Counted from the stretch's first letter, positions 9,318 to 21,675 are shown. The stretch is DNA of 64,000 nucleotides from Magicicada septendecula (GCA_034769895.1 CM068372.1:370965258-371029257), one strand, 5' to 3'. A program made the numbers and translations. The notes: a model not told the origin generated them from the sequence alone.

Positions 9318-12135
9318 TGTTTATTTTAAAACAATTAAATTTGTGAATTAACAAGTTAGATTGGTGTTATCAGCGTTGACAGCTGGAGCGTTCGAATGTT
9401 TCCCGCCTCTGTACAGCTTACTGTATTGCCCATATGGCAAGAACGCTAGTCATCTGCTCAGTGAAATCGCTAACACACACATATATTATACAACTTCCTA
9501 TGAAATAAAACAATGGTAACACTCTGTACTGTATCTTTAATTATGGTTTGATCATTAATTAATGTGACAATAATATTATTAGTTATTTTATTATAAAATT
9601 GCTCCAGCGTAAAACATGAAACACAAATCTCTAGGCTGACGAAATTGATTTTGAAACGAGTTATACTGATGCCGACATGGCGTCTGTTTGTACACTATAT
9701 CTCAACTCTCTCAAAATTTGGAGTTCTTTGGATTATAAAGAAAACATAAAATATGGTTACATTAAAAAAGTACACTACCGTACCTTATCCGTACTTAATT
9801 AGTATAAAGTGTTTTTACAAATTGTTCGGCAGTGTAGTAATAGTTGTTACAAATTTCGCAGATGAGTGCGAGGTTATTTTTTGGTTAACAATTTCTTTAC
9901 GTAAGTTTATATTATTCAATCCTTGAAAGAAAATTATTTTTACTTTATAGTGAGAGTTTTTTATTGATATGAGAAATATATAAAGTGCTTTTATTCCTGG
10001 GATTATTGTATTTAAATGATACTTATCAGTTCAGAAGGTTGTGATAGGTCGTTGTTCTGGGGTAATGGAAATTTCATCAACTTTGGAGTGACTTAGGCTG
10101 CTGGCATCTTCTTCTAAATTGTCTTGGGAATTTCTGCTATTTAATTTTCGTTTATTTGGTTCCTGGACATCTGTAATCGTTGAAACTCTTCATCTCCTTG
10201 TCACTGGTTCATGTTGTTTACTTCTGAATGTTTTTTAAACTTTTTAAAATAAAATTTCGGTCATACTATATCTTGCGTCCCTACTACCCAAGCGTCATTT
10301 TTCCAAGTAAGTAAATTTAACGGAAAATTAGTAACCAACGTTTCTATGGTAACTGAAACCCTTTGATTGGTTAAGGCCGATATTAAAAGCATTGTTATTA
10401 TATTTGAAATTTTTATTCAAATTTATTATATATTTTCTGATTGATTTTATTCTTCTGTCTTCCCTTTTGGGTAATAACTATTATCACTACTGTATTTATT
10501 TCCTTTCAAAGATTAAAACAATACCTCATAAGGTCATGTTCTATTATATATTAACTTTTGTCTAATTATGTTGACATTTGATAATTACATAATGCTTTTA
10601 ATTTAAACTCTTATTGTAACATTTTTCTTTTAAAATGATTTGCACATAATTATTGGCTAGTTACTTGCCTTAGATTTGTAAATTTCCTTGTGGATTTGAC
10701 ACAATTTGTTATTATTGGTTTTGACCGTTAGGCATTTCTTAGGCCTAAGTAGCCATTGATTATTTTTACTTATTATATTCTAATTATTTTTCCATTTATT
10801 ACAAAGCGTTTTGTCCTGTTGTTATAATTGATTTGTTTAGTGGTTGCTGTGTCTTGAATTTGTTTGTGTTCTGATTACATGTCAAAATTATTTTCTATAT
10901 CTTAATACTTAAAATATAACAATTAGGCCTATGGACTGTAAGCTTCCTTCAGCCATATCCTATCCATAAAATTAACATGAACAATTCTTTACAAGTTATT
11001 AGTTACTGTTGGTTTAACATACATTTCATTCTTATGCTATTATTTTGAGTGAGAAATATCATCACTTCCTTCAAACTTATTTATTTTCCCTTATAACATA
11101 GGGTGTTTATTAATTATATACTTAAATTCTTATACTAATCCCTTTCTCCATTCCATGTTAACACAAACTGTTTTTACATGGGCTTTCTCCCCTGAATAAC
11201 ATCATATCCTTTACTTGTCTCTACTTTAAATACTATTTCTAACTATCCTTAACTATATAATTTTTTTATAAGCTCACTCTTAAATCATTTATTGGTTCAT
11301 CAATGATTTACCAAGTGTTTTATTATCTATTACTACCTTTTTATTATTTACAATATCTTTTTCCACTTATCACTTTCACCTTTAATTAATTGGTGTTTAT
11401 CACTGATACACTCACTATTTTGGAGTATTTACACATTCACTATTGCACTTTTTAACTGTTTACATTAAGTGTTTCTTAGTGGGTAATCCCTATAATTATT
11501 TCTCTTTCTCACCTTCTCACTATTTCTTTCATTATAAATTATATATAGTATTAATGATATTTTTCTATATATTTTACTATATCTAACTCTAATATTTGGG
11601 TTAGTGTACTTTTCTTTATATTAGATTGCTTTTCTGTTTTGTTTAAAACAGTTATATAAATTATTTCCTTTACAATAATATTTATTTCCATTATTGGATA
11701 CTTATTGGTTTTATTCACAATATTCTATATTTGAGTGTACCATTTCCCCTTTTATATGTGGTGTTTCTTATTTCTTGGTTTCACTTTGTTTCCTCTTCAT
11801 TCTTCTGCTTCTTCTCCTTCTTTGTTCTTCATTTTCAATTGGCTTCATTTTAATTCGGTTCTCCCCTTCTCGTCTGGTTTGATTTTATTTAGTTGTAGGA
11901 ATTTGTTCACTTCCTTCAATTGTCATTATTCTTCTTTAGTTTTGGTTTTTTCCCTTCTTTGTTGGTTTCCTGTTTGTTTGGTCAATCACTTGGGTTAGGT
12001 AATGTCGTCATTTGTCGTGTCACTGTCTTTATATTTTATTTATCTTTAATCATTTTTATTTAATATGAAGTATATTTATATTTAATATTATCTTTTTTAT
12101 CCCTGGTACTGGGGTGGCTTATTTGTGTTGTAACA
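9318..12135 (-). repeat. Long terminal repeat, copy A (2.8 kb)
   Basis: The LTR begins at 12135 with TGTTACAACACAAATAAG on the minus strand and ends at 9318 with AATAAACA, giving 4-bp inverted ends TGTT/AACA. A purine tract (GAAGGAGAGG) precedes its start and a PBS follows its end. It aligns with LTR B (15493-18337) throughout, with scattered substitutions and a few small indels. It therefore acts both as 3' LTR of the internal region at 12136-15492 and as 5' LTR of the truncated leader at 9144-9317. Short open frames inside it (for example 11694-11998) arise from the T-rich plus strand and are not genes. Confidence 0.85.
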
Positions 12136-12150
12136 TAATGCCTCTCCTTC
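12136..12150 (-). other. Polypurine tract next to LTR A
   Basis: On the minus strand GAAGGAGAGG followed by CATTA immediately precedes the LTR start TGTTAC. This is the expected plus-strand primer position for an LTR element read on the minus strand. Confidence 0.65.
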
Positions 12151-13771
12151 AAAATTGATCATTTTAATAAAACACTAACATAGTTTTTTATGAAATTATC
12201 AGTTATATATAATTTTTTCCTTTTCTCTCTTGTTTGTTTCTCCATTCTTTATTTCTCTTCTTACTCGATTCATTCCATTTTATTTGGATCTGTTTTTATT
12301 TATTTCCATTGGTGCATTCTCCCTTATACACTTTTTCCCCTAACTTTTTAGTAGCTGGTTTCTCCCATTACTACTCATTCTTTTCTGAGACCAGAGGAAC
12401 ATCATCTCTGCTCAGTTTATTTGGATTGCTGGACTTTTCAACAGTCAATCTTAAATACCTTTTTTGTCAACTTGTGACTTAAATTAATAATAATAATATA
12501 TTTTGGGATTGTCCACCTTGTGGTTTGTTTTTAGATCACTTTGGCCTTTTATTCATTCTTCCTTCTGCTGTACCTTTGCTATATACTGTCATTTACTCAT
12601 ACAGTTGATTGTTTTTTATTTATTCATATGTTAATTTCATCATATCTAACTTTTCATCATTTTGTTTTTATTATTCTCATTGTGATCACTTTATCTTAGA
12701 CATTTTTATTCTTTTTCTTGGTTATTTAGCAATATTATGCTTTAGCCATTTCTTGTATATTTGTTTTGTACATAACTTCTCTTTTTCCTTGTGCCAGTTC
12801 AGATTTTTTTTTTCTTTTTCTTTGAATACATTAAATTCATTATAATTTCAGGTATTTATCTTAGCAGTTTTTGCTTGATTTTATTTTTGTTCATTTTATT
12901 TTGTTTTAAATATCCTTTTTGATAATTTTTTGTAAGTTAGTTTTCTTACTTTGTAGGAATTTTTGTAGCTTATTCCTTTTTATGTATTTTTTTGTTTGAA
13001 CATTATCGTAAGTTTGTGATTCTTACTTTTTTATAGGAATTTGTGTAACTTATTCCCTTATTGTACTTTTTTATTTTATACTTCATATATCAACTTTAAT
13101 AGACTGTAAGTTGATTTTACTTGGTAGGAATTTTGGTAACTTATTCCTTTGTTTTTATATATTTTTTCATTTATTTTATTTTTTCCATTCCTCATATGTC
13201 ATCTAAATAAGGTAGTAAGTTGCTCTTACAAACTTTTTGAATTTTGAAATTTGTTTATTTCATTTCTAGTGATTTATTCTTCTTCATAAAACTTTTTTAT
13301 TGAAGCTTGGTTGTAAACTCCTTTTATTTTTCTTGTGTTTATATTACTGATTTGGTAAGTATTGTTACCATTATCCTTTGTGATGACATAAATATGGTCA
13401 TACATTGGGTTATACATATTACTCTATACAGGACCTTGTTATTTATACTTTTTTATAATGTGATCATCTCCTTTTCTTTCATTATTATTGCCTTCTCTTG
13501 TATATTACACTCTTTGTTGTCTTTCTTCTCTACTCCTTCAAATGTTAGATGGTTGAACATTTATTCTGGATAATTTTTAAAGTTTATTTATTATGGTTTA
13601 TTATTTCTCATTTAATTTGTCTTAGTCGTTGAGTCATTTCTTGTCCCCTCTTGTTTTGGTGATTATTTAGTGGTTTAATTTAATTTTAATACTTCTTTCT
13701 TTCCATTTGTTTGCTTGGTCGGTAATTCGAAGATCAGTCCCTTTTCTTGGTGTGTGGTATCTTCGCTTAGT
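12151..13771. other. Non-coding internal part of the long-LTR element with tandem repeats
   Basis: This is strongly T-rich on the plus strand. Open frames here are small and low-complexity and are not believed. A motif with GTAAGTT, then TAGGAATTTT-like sequence and AACTTATTCC recurs with starts at about 12932, 13008, 13106 and (degenerate) 13215. It is therefore a short irregular tandem array. In other LTR elements this position would carry pol or a 3' untranslated region. Confidence 0.5.
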
Positions 13772-15241
13772 TTACCCATGGTCCATCAGTTCCTCTGCAC
13801 TTGTGGTTCGGATAACCCTGGCGTGTAGAACTGTTTTCTTCCTTGTAACATAGGTCTCCTCCGTCTTGTACCATAATTCCTCTAATACCATATGTTCCGT
13901 AGTATTAATATCTACCTCAATCATTTGATTACTTTGTTGATTAATCAGAGAAGTTAATTGTGCCTCTCTCATTAATGTTATTGATCTTTTATTCTGTATT
14001 TCCATTTCTGGTGTGCTCCAGTGTTTCAGGGACCTCCTTAATTTGTTATACACTGTTTTGTTGTCAGTCCTTTCTATTTCTGGCATCTTCCATCGAAGCA
14101 TAGATTTGCTGAATTTTTCATCCACTGGTTGGTTGTGAATTCCTTTTATAATTTCCTTCAGAGTCCTCCTACAATCTTTATACTTCATTAATTTGCTTTG
14201 GTAGGTAAGGGGCAAATTAAACACATCAATGAGTCCGTTCTTCATCATCTCCACTTCTTCTCATGTTTTGATTAGTTTCTTTTTATATACCTTTCTCATT
14301 TCCTCTGTTTTCTTAATCTTCTTAATTATTCGACTCTTCTTTCTTCCTCTTCTACTGTTGGTTTTTATGCGCTTGATTTTCTCGGTGTTATTGTTATCTT
14401 TAATTTCAGAAAACAATACACTTGTTTCTTCTACAATTTCCATCTCCTTACTACCTTCAGACATGGTGTCTAGTGTTTCATTCAATTGTGTGAAACCATT
14501 ATTTACTGTTTCATCAAGTTGATCTACTGGGTAGCTTGTTTCTTCCCATCTCTTGTTCATCCCCGTTTTCGTCTGCTCGATTTCTTCACGAAATCCTATT
14601 AGTATGAACCTTAATTTTTCTCTGTTTTTCTCACTTTCTTCCTTCAATTTTCGTTGTAGCATTTCGTTACTATTTTCAATCTTCTTATTCACTATCTCCA
14701 GATCCTTCTTGATCTGTTTCTTCAGTTCTTCACTCTTCTTTTCTAATGTCTCCTGATTTTTCTTCAGGGCTTCATGGTTGCTCTCCATTTTATTATTTAG
14801 CAGTTCCATGTTCTCCTTGATTTGCTTCTTCAATTCTTCACTGTTTCGGTCCAGTTTTTCATTCAAGAATTCCCGGTCTTCCTTCCTTTGTTCCCATATT
14901 TCTTCCTTCTTTCCTTCTTGCAATGATTCTAATTTTTTATTCAATTCTTCGCTGTTTTGGTTAATTTTTTCTTCTTCTTTCTTAAAATTTTCATCGGTTT
15001 TCTCCTGGTTTCTGTTTAATTGTTCCACCATAATCCTCATAATTTCTTGGAAATTGGTGTCCATTATTTGGGCTGGTTTGACATCAACTACTACTTCTAT
15101 TTCCGGTTCAGGTAGTATTAGATTTTCTGGTTGGTCCTCCTGGGGACCATCTTCAAATAATCCTCCAATCATTTCCTCAATTTCTTCTTGGTTTGATCCC
15201 TTTTTAATGTCGAATCTTGTAACCATATGATGTCTTTTCAT
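13772..15241 (-). CDS. Long coiled-coil protein of the non-autonomous LTR element, one in-frame TGA
   Basis: Translation from the ATG at 15241 gives 326 residues to a TGA at 14261-14263, then continues in the same frame for another 160 or so residues to 13772, about 489 in total. Residues 80-230 form a long, charged heptad region with repeated SEELKKQIK / NKKIE-type units, a predicted dimeric coiled coil. The acidic N-terminus and the Arg/Lys-rich stretch before the TGA (about residues 300-325) stand out. The segment after the TGA is not recognised. By position (first ORF after the leader) it is gag-like, but no capsid motif or zinc knuckle is visible. The TGA may be a simple mutation or a readthrough site. 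Confidence 0.6.
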
Positions 15242-15492
15242 AATCGCCGCTAGTCGCCCTTTTCTAGCCTCACTACGTTGGTCGCCAATCTGTAACGAAG
15301 TATATATGACCGCTATTGTTTAAATGTGTACACCTGTTTTTTATGTGTAGAAAGTGTTAGTGTGGTGTGTTCGTCTCACACCTGTCGTTACTTTAATGGT
15401 AGTTGCTAACGAAGTCTGTAACGTTTTCACAATTATCAGTACAACCTTACCTGTAATTTCATAGGGGTTGTGAATCCCGGGTGGCGCCAAAT
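15242..15492 (-). other. Leader and PBS of the long-LTR element (copy B)
   Basis: PBS TGGCGCCACCCGGGA lies at 15475-15489 on the minus strand, three bases from the LTR end. The conserved donor-like CAGGTAAGGTT lies about 30 bases downstream. The leader runs to the ATG at 15241. Confidence 0.75.
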
Positions 15493-18337
15493 TGTTTATT
15501 TTAAAACAATTAAATTTGTGAATTAACAAGTTAGATTGGTGTTATCAGTGTTGACAGCTGGAGCGTTAGAATGTTTCCCGCCTCTGTACAGCTTACTGTA
15601 TTGCCCATATGGCAAGAGCGCTAGTCATCTGCTCAGTGAAATCGCTAACACACACATATATTATACAACTTCCTATGAAATAAACCAATGGTAACACTCT
15701 GTACTGTATCTTTAATTATGGTTTGATCATTAATTAATGTGACAATAATATTATTAGTTATTTTATTATAAAATTGCTCCGGCGTAAAACATGAAACACA
15801 AATCTCTAGGCTGACAAAATTGATTTTGAAACGAGTTATACTGATGCCGACATGGCATCTGTTTGTACACTATATCTCAACTCGCTCAAAATTTGGAGTT
15901 CTTTGGATTATAAAGAAAACATAAAATATGGTTACATTAAAAAAGTACACTACCGTACCTTATCCGTACTTAATTAGTATAAAGTGTTTTTACAAATTGT
16001 TCGGCAGTGTAGTAATAGTTGTTACAAATTTCGCAGATGAGTGCGAGGTTATTTTTTAGTTAACAATTTCTTTACGTAAGTTTATATTATTCAATCCTTG
16101 AAAGAAAATTATTTTTACTTTATAGTGAGAGTTTTTTTATTGATATGAGAAATATATAAAGTGCTTTTATTCCTGGGATTATTGTATTTAAATGATACTT
16201 ATCAGTTCAGAAGGTTGTGATAGGTCGTTGTTCTGGAGTAATGGAAATTTCATCAGCTTTGGAGTGACTTAGGCTGCTGGCATCTTCTTCTAAATTGTCT
16301 TGGGAATTTCTGCTATTTAATTTTCGTTTATTTGGTTCCTGGACATCTGTAATCGTTGAAACTCTTCATCTCCTTGTCACTGGTTCATGTTGTTTATTTC
16401 TGAATGTTTTTTAAACTTTTTAAAATAAAATTTCGGTCATACTATATCTTGCGTCCCTACTACCCAAGCGTCATTTTTCCAAGTAAGTAAATTTAACGGA
16501 AAATTAGTAACCAACGGCCCGTTTCTATGGTAACTGAAACCCTTTGATTGGTTAAGGCTGATATTAAAAGCATTGTTATTATATTTGAAATTTTTATTCA
16601 AATTTATTATATATTTTCTGATTGATTTTATTCTTCTGTCTTCCCTTTTGGGTAATAACTATTATCACTACTGTATTTATTTCCTTTCAAAGATTAAAAC
16701 AATACCTCATAAGGTCATGTTCTATTATATATTAACTTTTGTCTAATTATGTTGACATTTGATAATTGCATAATGCTTTTAATTTAAACTCTTATTGTAA
16801 CATTTTTCTTTTAAAATGATTTGCACATAATTATTGGCTAGTTACTTGCCTTAGATTTGTAAATTTCCTTGTGGATTTGATACAATTTGTTATTATTGGT
16901 TTTGACCGTTAGGCATTTCTTAGGCCTAAGTAGCCATTGATTATTTTTACTTATTATATTCTAATTATTTTTCCATTTATTACAAAGCGTTTTGTCCTGT
17001 TGTTATAATTGATTTGTTTAGTGGTTGCTGTGTCTTGAATTTGTTTGTGTTCTGATTACATGTCAAAATTATTTTCTATATCTTAATACTTAAAATATAA
17101 CAATTAGGCCTATGGACTGTAAGCTTCCTTCAGCCATATCCTATCCATAAAATTAACATGAACAATTCTTTACAAATTATTAGTTACTGTTGGTTTAACA
17201 TACATTTCATTCTTATGCTATTATTTTGCGTGAGAAATATCATCACTTCCTTCAAACTTATTTATTTTCCCTTATAACATAGGGTGTTTATTAATTACAT
17301 ACTTAAATTCTTATACTAATCCCTTTCTCCATTCCATGTTAACACATTCTCCATTCCATGTTAACACAAACTGTTTTTACATGGGCTTTCTCCCCTGAAT
17401 AACATCGTATCCTTTACTTGTCTCTACTTTAAATACTATTTCTAACTATCCTTAACTATATAATTTTTTTATAAGCTCACTCTTAAATCATTTATTGGTT
17501 CATCAATGATTTACCAAGTGTTTTCTTATCTATTACTACCTTTTTATTATTTACAATATCTTTTTCCACTTATCACTTTCACCTTTAATTAATTGGTGTT
17601 TATCACTGATACACTCACTATTTTGGGGTATTTACACATTCACTATTGCACTTTCTAACTGTTTACATTAAGTGTTTCTTAGTGGGTAATCCCTATAATT
17701 ATTTCTCTTTCTCACCTTCTCACTATTTCTTTCATTATAAATTATACATAGTATTAATGATATTTTTCTATATATTTTACTATATCTAACTCTAATATTT
17801 GGGTTAGTGTACTTTTCTTTATATTAGATTGCTTTTCTGTTTTGTTTAAAACAGTTATATAAATTATTTCCTTTACAATAATATTTATTTCCATTATTGG
17901 ATACTTATTGGTTTTATTCACAATATTCTATATTTGAGTGTACCATTTCCCCTTTTATATGTGGTGTTTCTTATTTCTTGGTTTCACTTTGTTTCCTCTT
18001 CATTCTTCTGCTTCTTCTCCTTCTTTGTTCTTCATTTTCAATTGGCTTCATTTTAATTCGGTTCTCCCCTTCTCGTCTGGTTTGATTTTATTTAGTTGTA
18101 GGAATTTGTTCACTTCCTTCAATTGTCATTATTCTTCTTTGGTTTTGGTTTTTTCCCTTCTTTGTTGGTTTCCTGTTTGTTTGGTCAATCACTTGGGTTA
18201 GGTAATGTCGTCGTTTGTCGTGTCACTGTCTTTATATTTTATTTATCTTTAATCATTTTTATTTAATATGAAGTATATTTATATTAAATATTATCTTTTT
18301 TATCCCTGGTACTGGGTGGCTTATTTGTGTTGTAACA
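15493..18337 (-). repeat. Long terminal repeat, copy B (2.85 kb)
   Basis: It starts at 18337 with TGTTACAACACAAATAAG (minus strand) and ends at 15493 with AATAAACA. It differs from copy A by small changes, including a duplicated TCTCCATTCCATGTTAACACA-like unit near 17330-17370 and a GGCCC insertion near 16517. From 16127 onward it is part of the 5.88-kb tandem duplication, so a truncated third copy lies at 22016-24226. Frames at 17897-18201 are shadows of T-rich sequence. Confidence 0.85.
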
Positions 18338-19281
18338 ATATTTATAGATGTCCTTTTTCCTGAAAAAGGTGTTCGTTATTTTAAAAAGTGTTATTAAAAC
18401 ATTATATCCACTGTTTATCTGTTGTAATGTGACACTTCTCCCCCCCCCTCCCCACACATAAGAGTAGTACGGTTTAAATCACTGAAGTACAAAACGGTAT
18501 CATTAATGGAACCTAATGAATAAACTATTAGTAGTAAAAATGTAACTTGTAGAACCAGTATGAAGTATAGTAAAATAATTAAAATGTAAGAACATGTCTT
18601 TAGGGAACTTTTAGGACTATAATTACAATAAATCATGTTATGAATAAGACATAAATTAGGAAAACGCCTGTAATTGAAAACACTAACTAGACAAACTGTA
18701 ACTATGGGAATGATTAATGGAATAAATGTAGTTCTATGTATAATAGTGACCTAGATTTTAAAATAATGTATAATTGGGACTAAAAAGCACCTAACTATTT
18801 ACAGATAATGACTGTTGCTAATAAAGGTGTAATTATGGATAGATTTTATAAGAATGTTTAATAGGGTATGTTATAGGATAAGAGTAATGTAAAAAGTAAT
18901 GTTACATAAACTATATGGTGTTAAAAAGTGTAAACATTATACAAACTAACATATTGTGATATAAGCAGATACAAGAATAATATAAACCAAATACTAATGT
19001 GAACTATTAAAGACAATTAACATAAAGAACTTATGCCAGATTAATAGGTAGAAAAGAACATTTTATGTATATAATTTAATGTGTGAACGACTATTTAATG
19101 TAATAATTGTGTTTGTGTTTGCTTTAGTAAGTTACATGTAATTGTAAAAGATTCATAATGAATAATTAATAATAACTAGGAATACATGGTATGACTCAAG
19201 GACTTGCATCTACCTAGAATGAAAGGGTCATATAGTATATCTAGTTATAGACTGTTAAATGTATTGTAATAATTAATAGTA
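18338..19281. other. No gene; candidate polypurine tract and LTR start of another element
   Basis: On the minus strand a very G-rich purine tract (GGGGAGGGGGGGGAGAAG, about 18435-18453) is directly followed by TGTCACATTACAAC (18434 leftwards). This is the usual order of polypurine tract and LTR start. Only about 97 bp of that candidate LTR remain before LTR B begins, as if LTR B had inserted in it. The rest, to the Tigger element, is AT-rich without coding frames. The same sequence recurs at 24227-25170. Confidence 0.4.
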
Positions 19282-21673
19282 CAGTAGACTCTCGGCTATC
19301 CGACTCCCGACTATTCGACCTCCGGCCTATCCGACCCGCTCTACTAAAAAAAAAAAGTATTTTTTGAGTATGGTACGTATGCAGTATTTCCGATCCGATT
19401 ACTAGCGCCTTCAAACGTCATGTGAGCAATCCCGCCACGCGGGTGAAGACGCTTACGCGTGAATCACCAGTTACCAATACAGTACGCCAATTGATTCATG
19501 TTGTGACAGGAAAGTTTCGTGTTCCTACTTGAGTGTGTAACAGGTGCATCAGTCAGTCTGTATCCACAAGTCAGTCCGTGCGGTTCAGTCGTTCGTGGAT
19601 TGTTAATTTGTTATAAAGTGTGTATACAGTATTGTTGGTGGCTTTTATTTTTAAGTGAAATATGGGTGACAAACGAAAGAAAGTGGTAGTAACTTTGGAA
19701 GAAAAACTGCAAGCAATAAAAAGAATGGATTTTGGTGAGTCGGTAAACAAAATTGCACTGGAGTTAGGAGTTGGAAAAACTACTGTGGGTGATTGGCGAA
19801 GAAATCGTGCAGAGATTGAAAAATGGTGTTCTAATCAAGCAAGTGGCAGTGGCGTGAAAGTTAGAAAAACTATGCAAAAAGGAAAACATGTGGAAGTTGA
19901 AGAGGCTTTATATCTGTGGTATGAAAATGTGAGGGGGAAAGGATTGACGGTTTCAGGCCCCTTGCTCCAAGAAAAAGCGATTCAGTTTAAAAAACAGATT
20001 GAAGGAGACGATGGTGAGTTTACTGCCAGTGACGGATGGCTTGATAGCTGGAAGAAATGTTTTGGTGTTCGTCAGATGACGATTAGTGGTGAAGCATTGT
20101 CTGCTAATAAGGACGCTGTCCCTGACTTTAAAAAACACTTTTTTGTCCTGCTTTATAAGGAAGGTATTTCCGGAGAACAAGTGTACAACTGTGATGAGAC
20201 GGGTTTGAATTACCGTATGTTGCCGTCTAAAACACTAGCGTCTAAACAGGAAAAGGCCACACCAGGGTTCAAGAAGAGCAAGGACCGCGTTACAGTTTTA
20301 GCTTGTAGTAACGCAACCGGAAACCACAAGTTGAGACTGACCTTGATTGGAAAATCTCGCAAGCCTAGGGCTTTTAAAAAATCTTAAAGATTTAAGTTCT
20401 TTGCCCCTGCATTATACCCATCAAAAAAAGGCGTGGATGAATGGAGAAATTTTCAAAAATTGGTTTGAACAGGAATTTGTGCCACAAGTTGAAAAACATT
20501 TAGCTGAAAACAATTTAACAAGGAAAGCAATCCTAGTTTTGGATAACGCTCCTTCACATCCAGCAAATGACCAATTAAAAGGAGACATAAAAGCTTTGTT
20601 CTTGCCTGCAAATGTTACATCTATATGTCAGCCAATGGATCAGGGAGTGCTCCAAGCTTTGAAAAAGAAATATCGACGTAGGCTACTAAGCTATATCATC
20701 GCGACAATTGATAATACAGAAGTTGCGACGGCACTACAGTCAGTAGACATGCTTGACGTCATCAGATGGGTGTCCGAGGCATGTGATGAAATTCCATCTT
20801 TAACACTTGTGCAATCGTGGAAAATTTTTCTGGATCACATAGCCAGTGATAAGTGGGAAGAGGTAGAACAGCAATGTGATGTGGAAACTGCAACTGATAA
20901 CACTGCGCTTGTATCACTGTTAGAAAAAGTTCCCGGATGTGAGGAAGCTTCATTGGAAGACATCGCAGAATGGTTGGCAAAGGACAAAATCGAAGAAATT
21001 GCAAACGAATATATTGTAGCGATGGTATTAAATGAACAGCCGATTGAAGAGGAACAAGGTGATGAACCCTCCGATCGTATAACCCACTCCGAAGGCCTGA
21101 AGGCGATCGAGACGGCAGTGGAATACATTGGCCAGCAAGAAGAAGCAACACCAGCAGACATCATATGTTTACGTAAGTGGAAGGATATAGCGGCGAGGAA
21201 ATTAATGCGAGGAAAGAAGCAGGTCTCAATTACAGACTTTTTCAAACCTTAGACAATGTAAGTTTCACTTGTTCTTCCATTATACAGTACGTAGTTTTAG
21301 GTTATTATAATTTGATTTATATTAACAACTAATTTGGTTGAAAGCTTTCGTATAAATTAAAACTCATAGTAAAACTCATTCAACTTATTGTTAACTACAC
21401 ATTTTGTTTCGTCCTTCAAATAAAGGTTTTGTGAAAGATACTGTAGTTGCGAATTATTTCATTTCTTTCTAATTCATTTATTACTGTACGTCATTTATAA
21501 GGACAAACTGATATGACGTATGCATCCAAATAGCAACAAGTACATTCAACGCAATACGGTGGCGGTCATTGACCTTACAGAGGCTGGTATGCCTACGGCT
21601 CCGGTGTATCCGACTTTTTTGCTATCCGACCCGGCCGACCGCCACTTTAGGTCGGATAGTTGAGAGTCTACTG
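19282..21673 (+). mobile_element. pogo/Tigger-type DNA transposon, copy 1
   Basis: The ends are inverted repeats beginning CAGTAGACTCTC, both with CTATCCGAC just inside, flanked by the TA target duplication (19280-19281 and 21674-21675). The element is 2392 bp and carries one transposase gene. It sits inside the 5.88-kb duplicated unit, so it was copied passively to 25171-27562. Confidence 0.92.
19662..21252 (+). pseudogene. Tigger/jerky-type transposase, single frameshift (copy 1)
   Basis: The N-terminus carries a pogo/CENP-B type helix-turn-helix (SVNKIALELGVGKTTVGDWR) and a Tc5-type DNA-binding module (residues about 75-150). The DDE-superfamily core has the three acidic residues in CDETG, LVLDNAPSH and QPMDQGV, a DDD triad. 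The C-terminus ends QVSITDFFKP, a good match to the PCNA-interacting motif Qxx(I/L)xxFF described for pogo transposase. The frame breaks once, in an A6 run at about 20376-20381, after which the protein continues in frame +1 (about 20380-21252). Both tandem copies share the break, so it predates the duplication or is a consensus error. Confidence 0.9.
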
Positions 21674-21675
21674 TA

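Larger units (their letters stand above)
9318..18337 (-). mobile_element. Non-autonomous long-LTR retrotransposon (LTR-internal-LTR)
   Basis: Two related LTRs of 2818 and 2845 bp flank a 3357-bp internal region with PBS (15475-15489), an ORF for a coiled-coil protein (15241-13772) and a polypurine tract next to LTR A. No protease, RT or integrase is encoded, so any movement would need enzymes from a relative, as in large retrotransposon derivatives. A second PBS and leader beyond LTR A show a head-to-tail chain in which LTR A is shared by two internal regions. This explains why no target duplication is seen at the left end. The gypsy-type PBS suggests Ty3/gypsy ancestry, but there is no pol to confirm it. 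Confidence 0.7.

Noticed and set aside
11694-11998. Repeated open frames of 62-88 codons in the long LTRs (also at 17897-18201 and 23786-24090)
   Set aside because: They come from T-rich plus-strand LTR sequence, give low-complexity Phe/Ser/Leu proteins, overlap each other, and recur only because the LTR is duplicated.
14229-15230. Plus-strand Ser/Phe/Leu-rich frames
   Set aside because: They are antisense shadows of the Lys/Glu-rich coiled-coil frame at 13772-15241.
20762-21245. Two minus-strand frames of about 130 codons inside each Tigger element
   Set aside because: Antisense to the transposase C-terminus, without any family signature.
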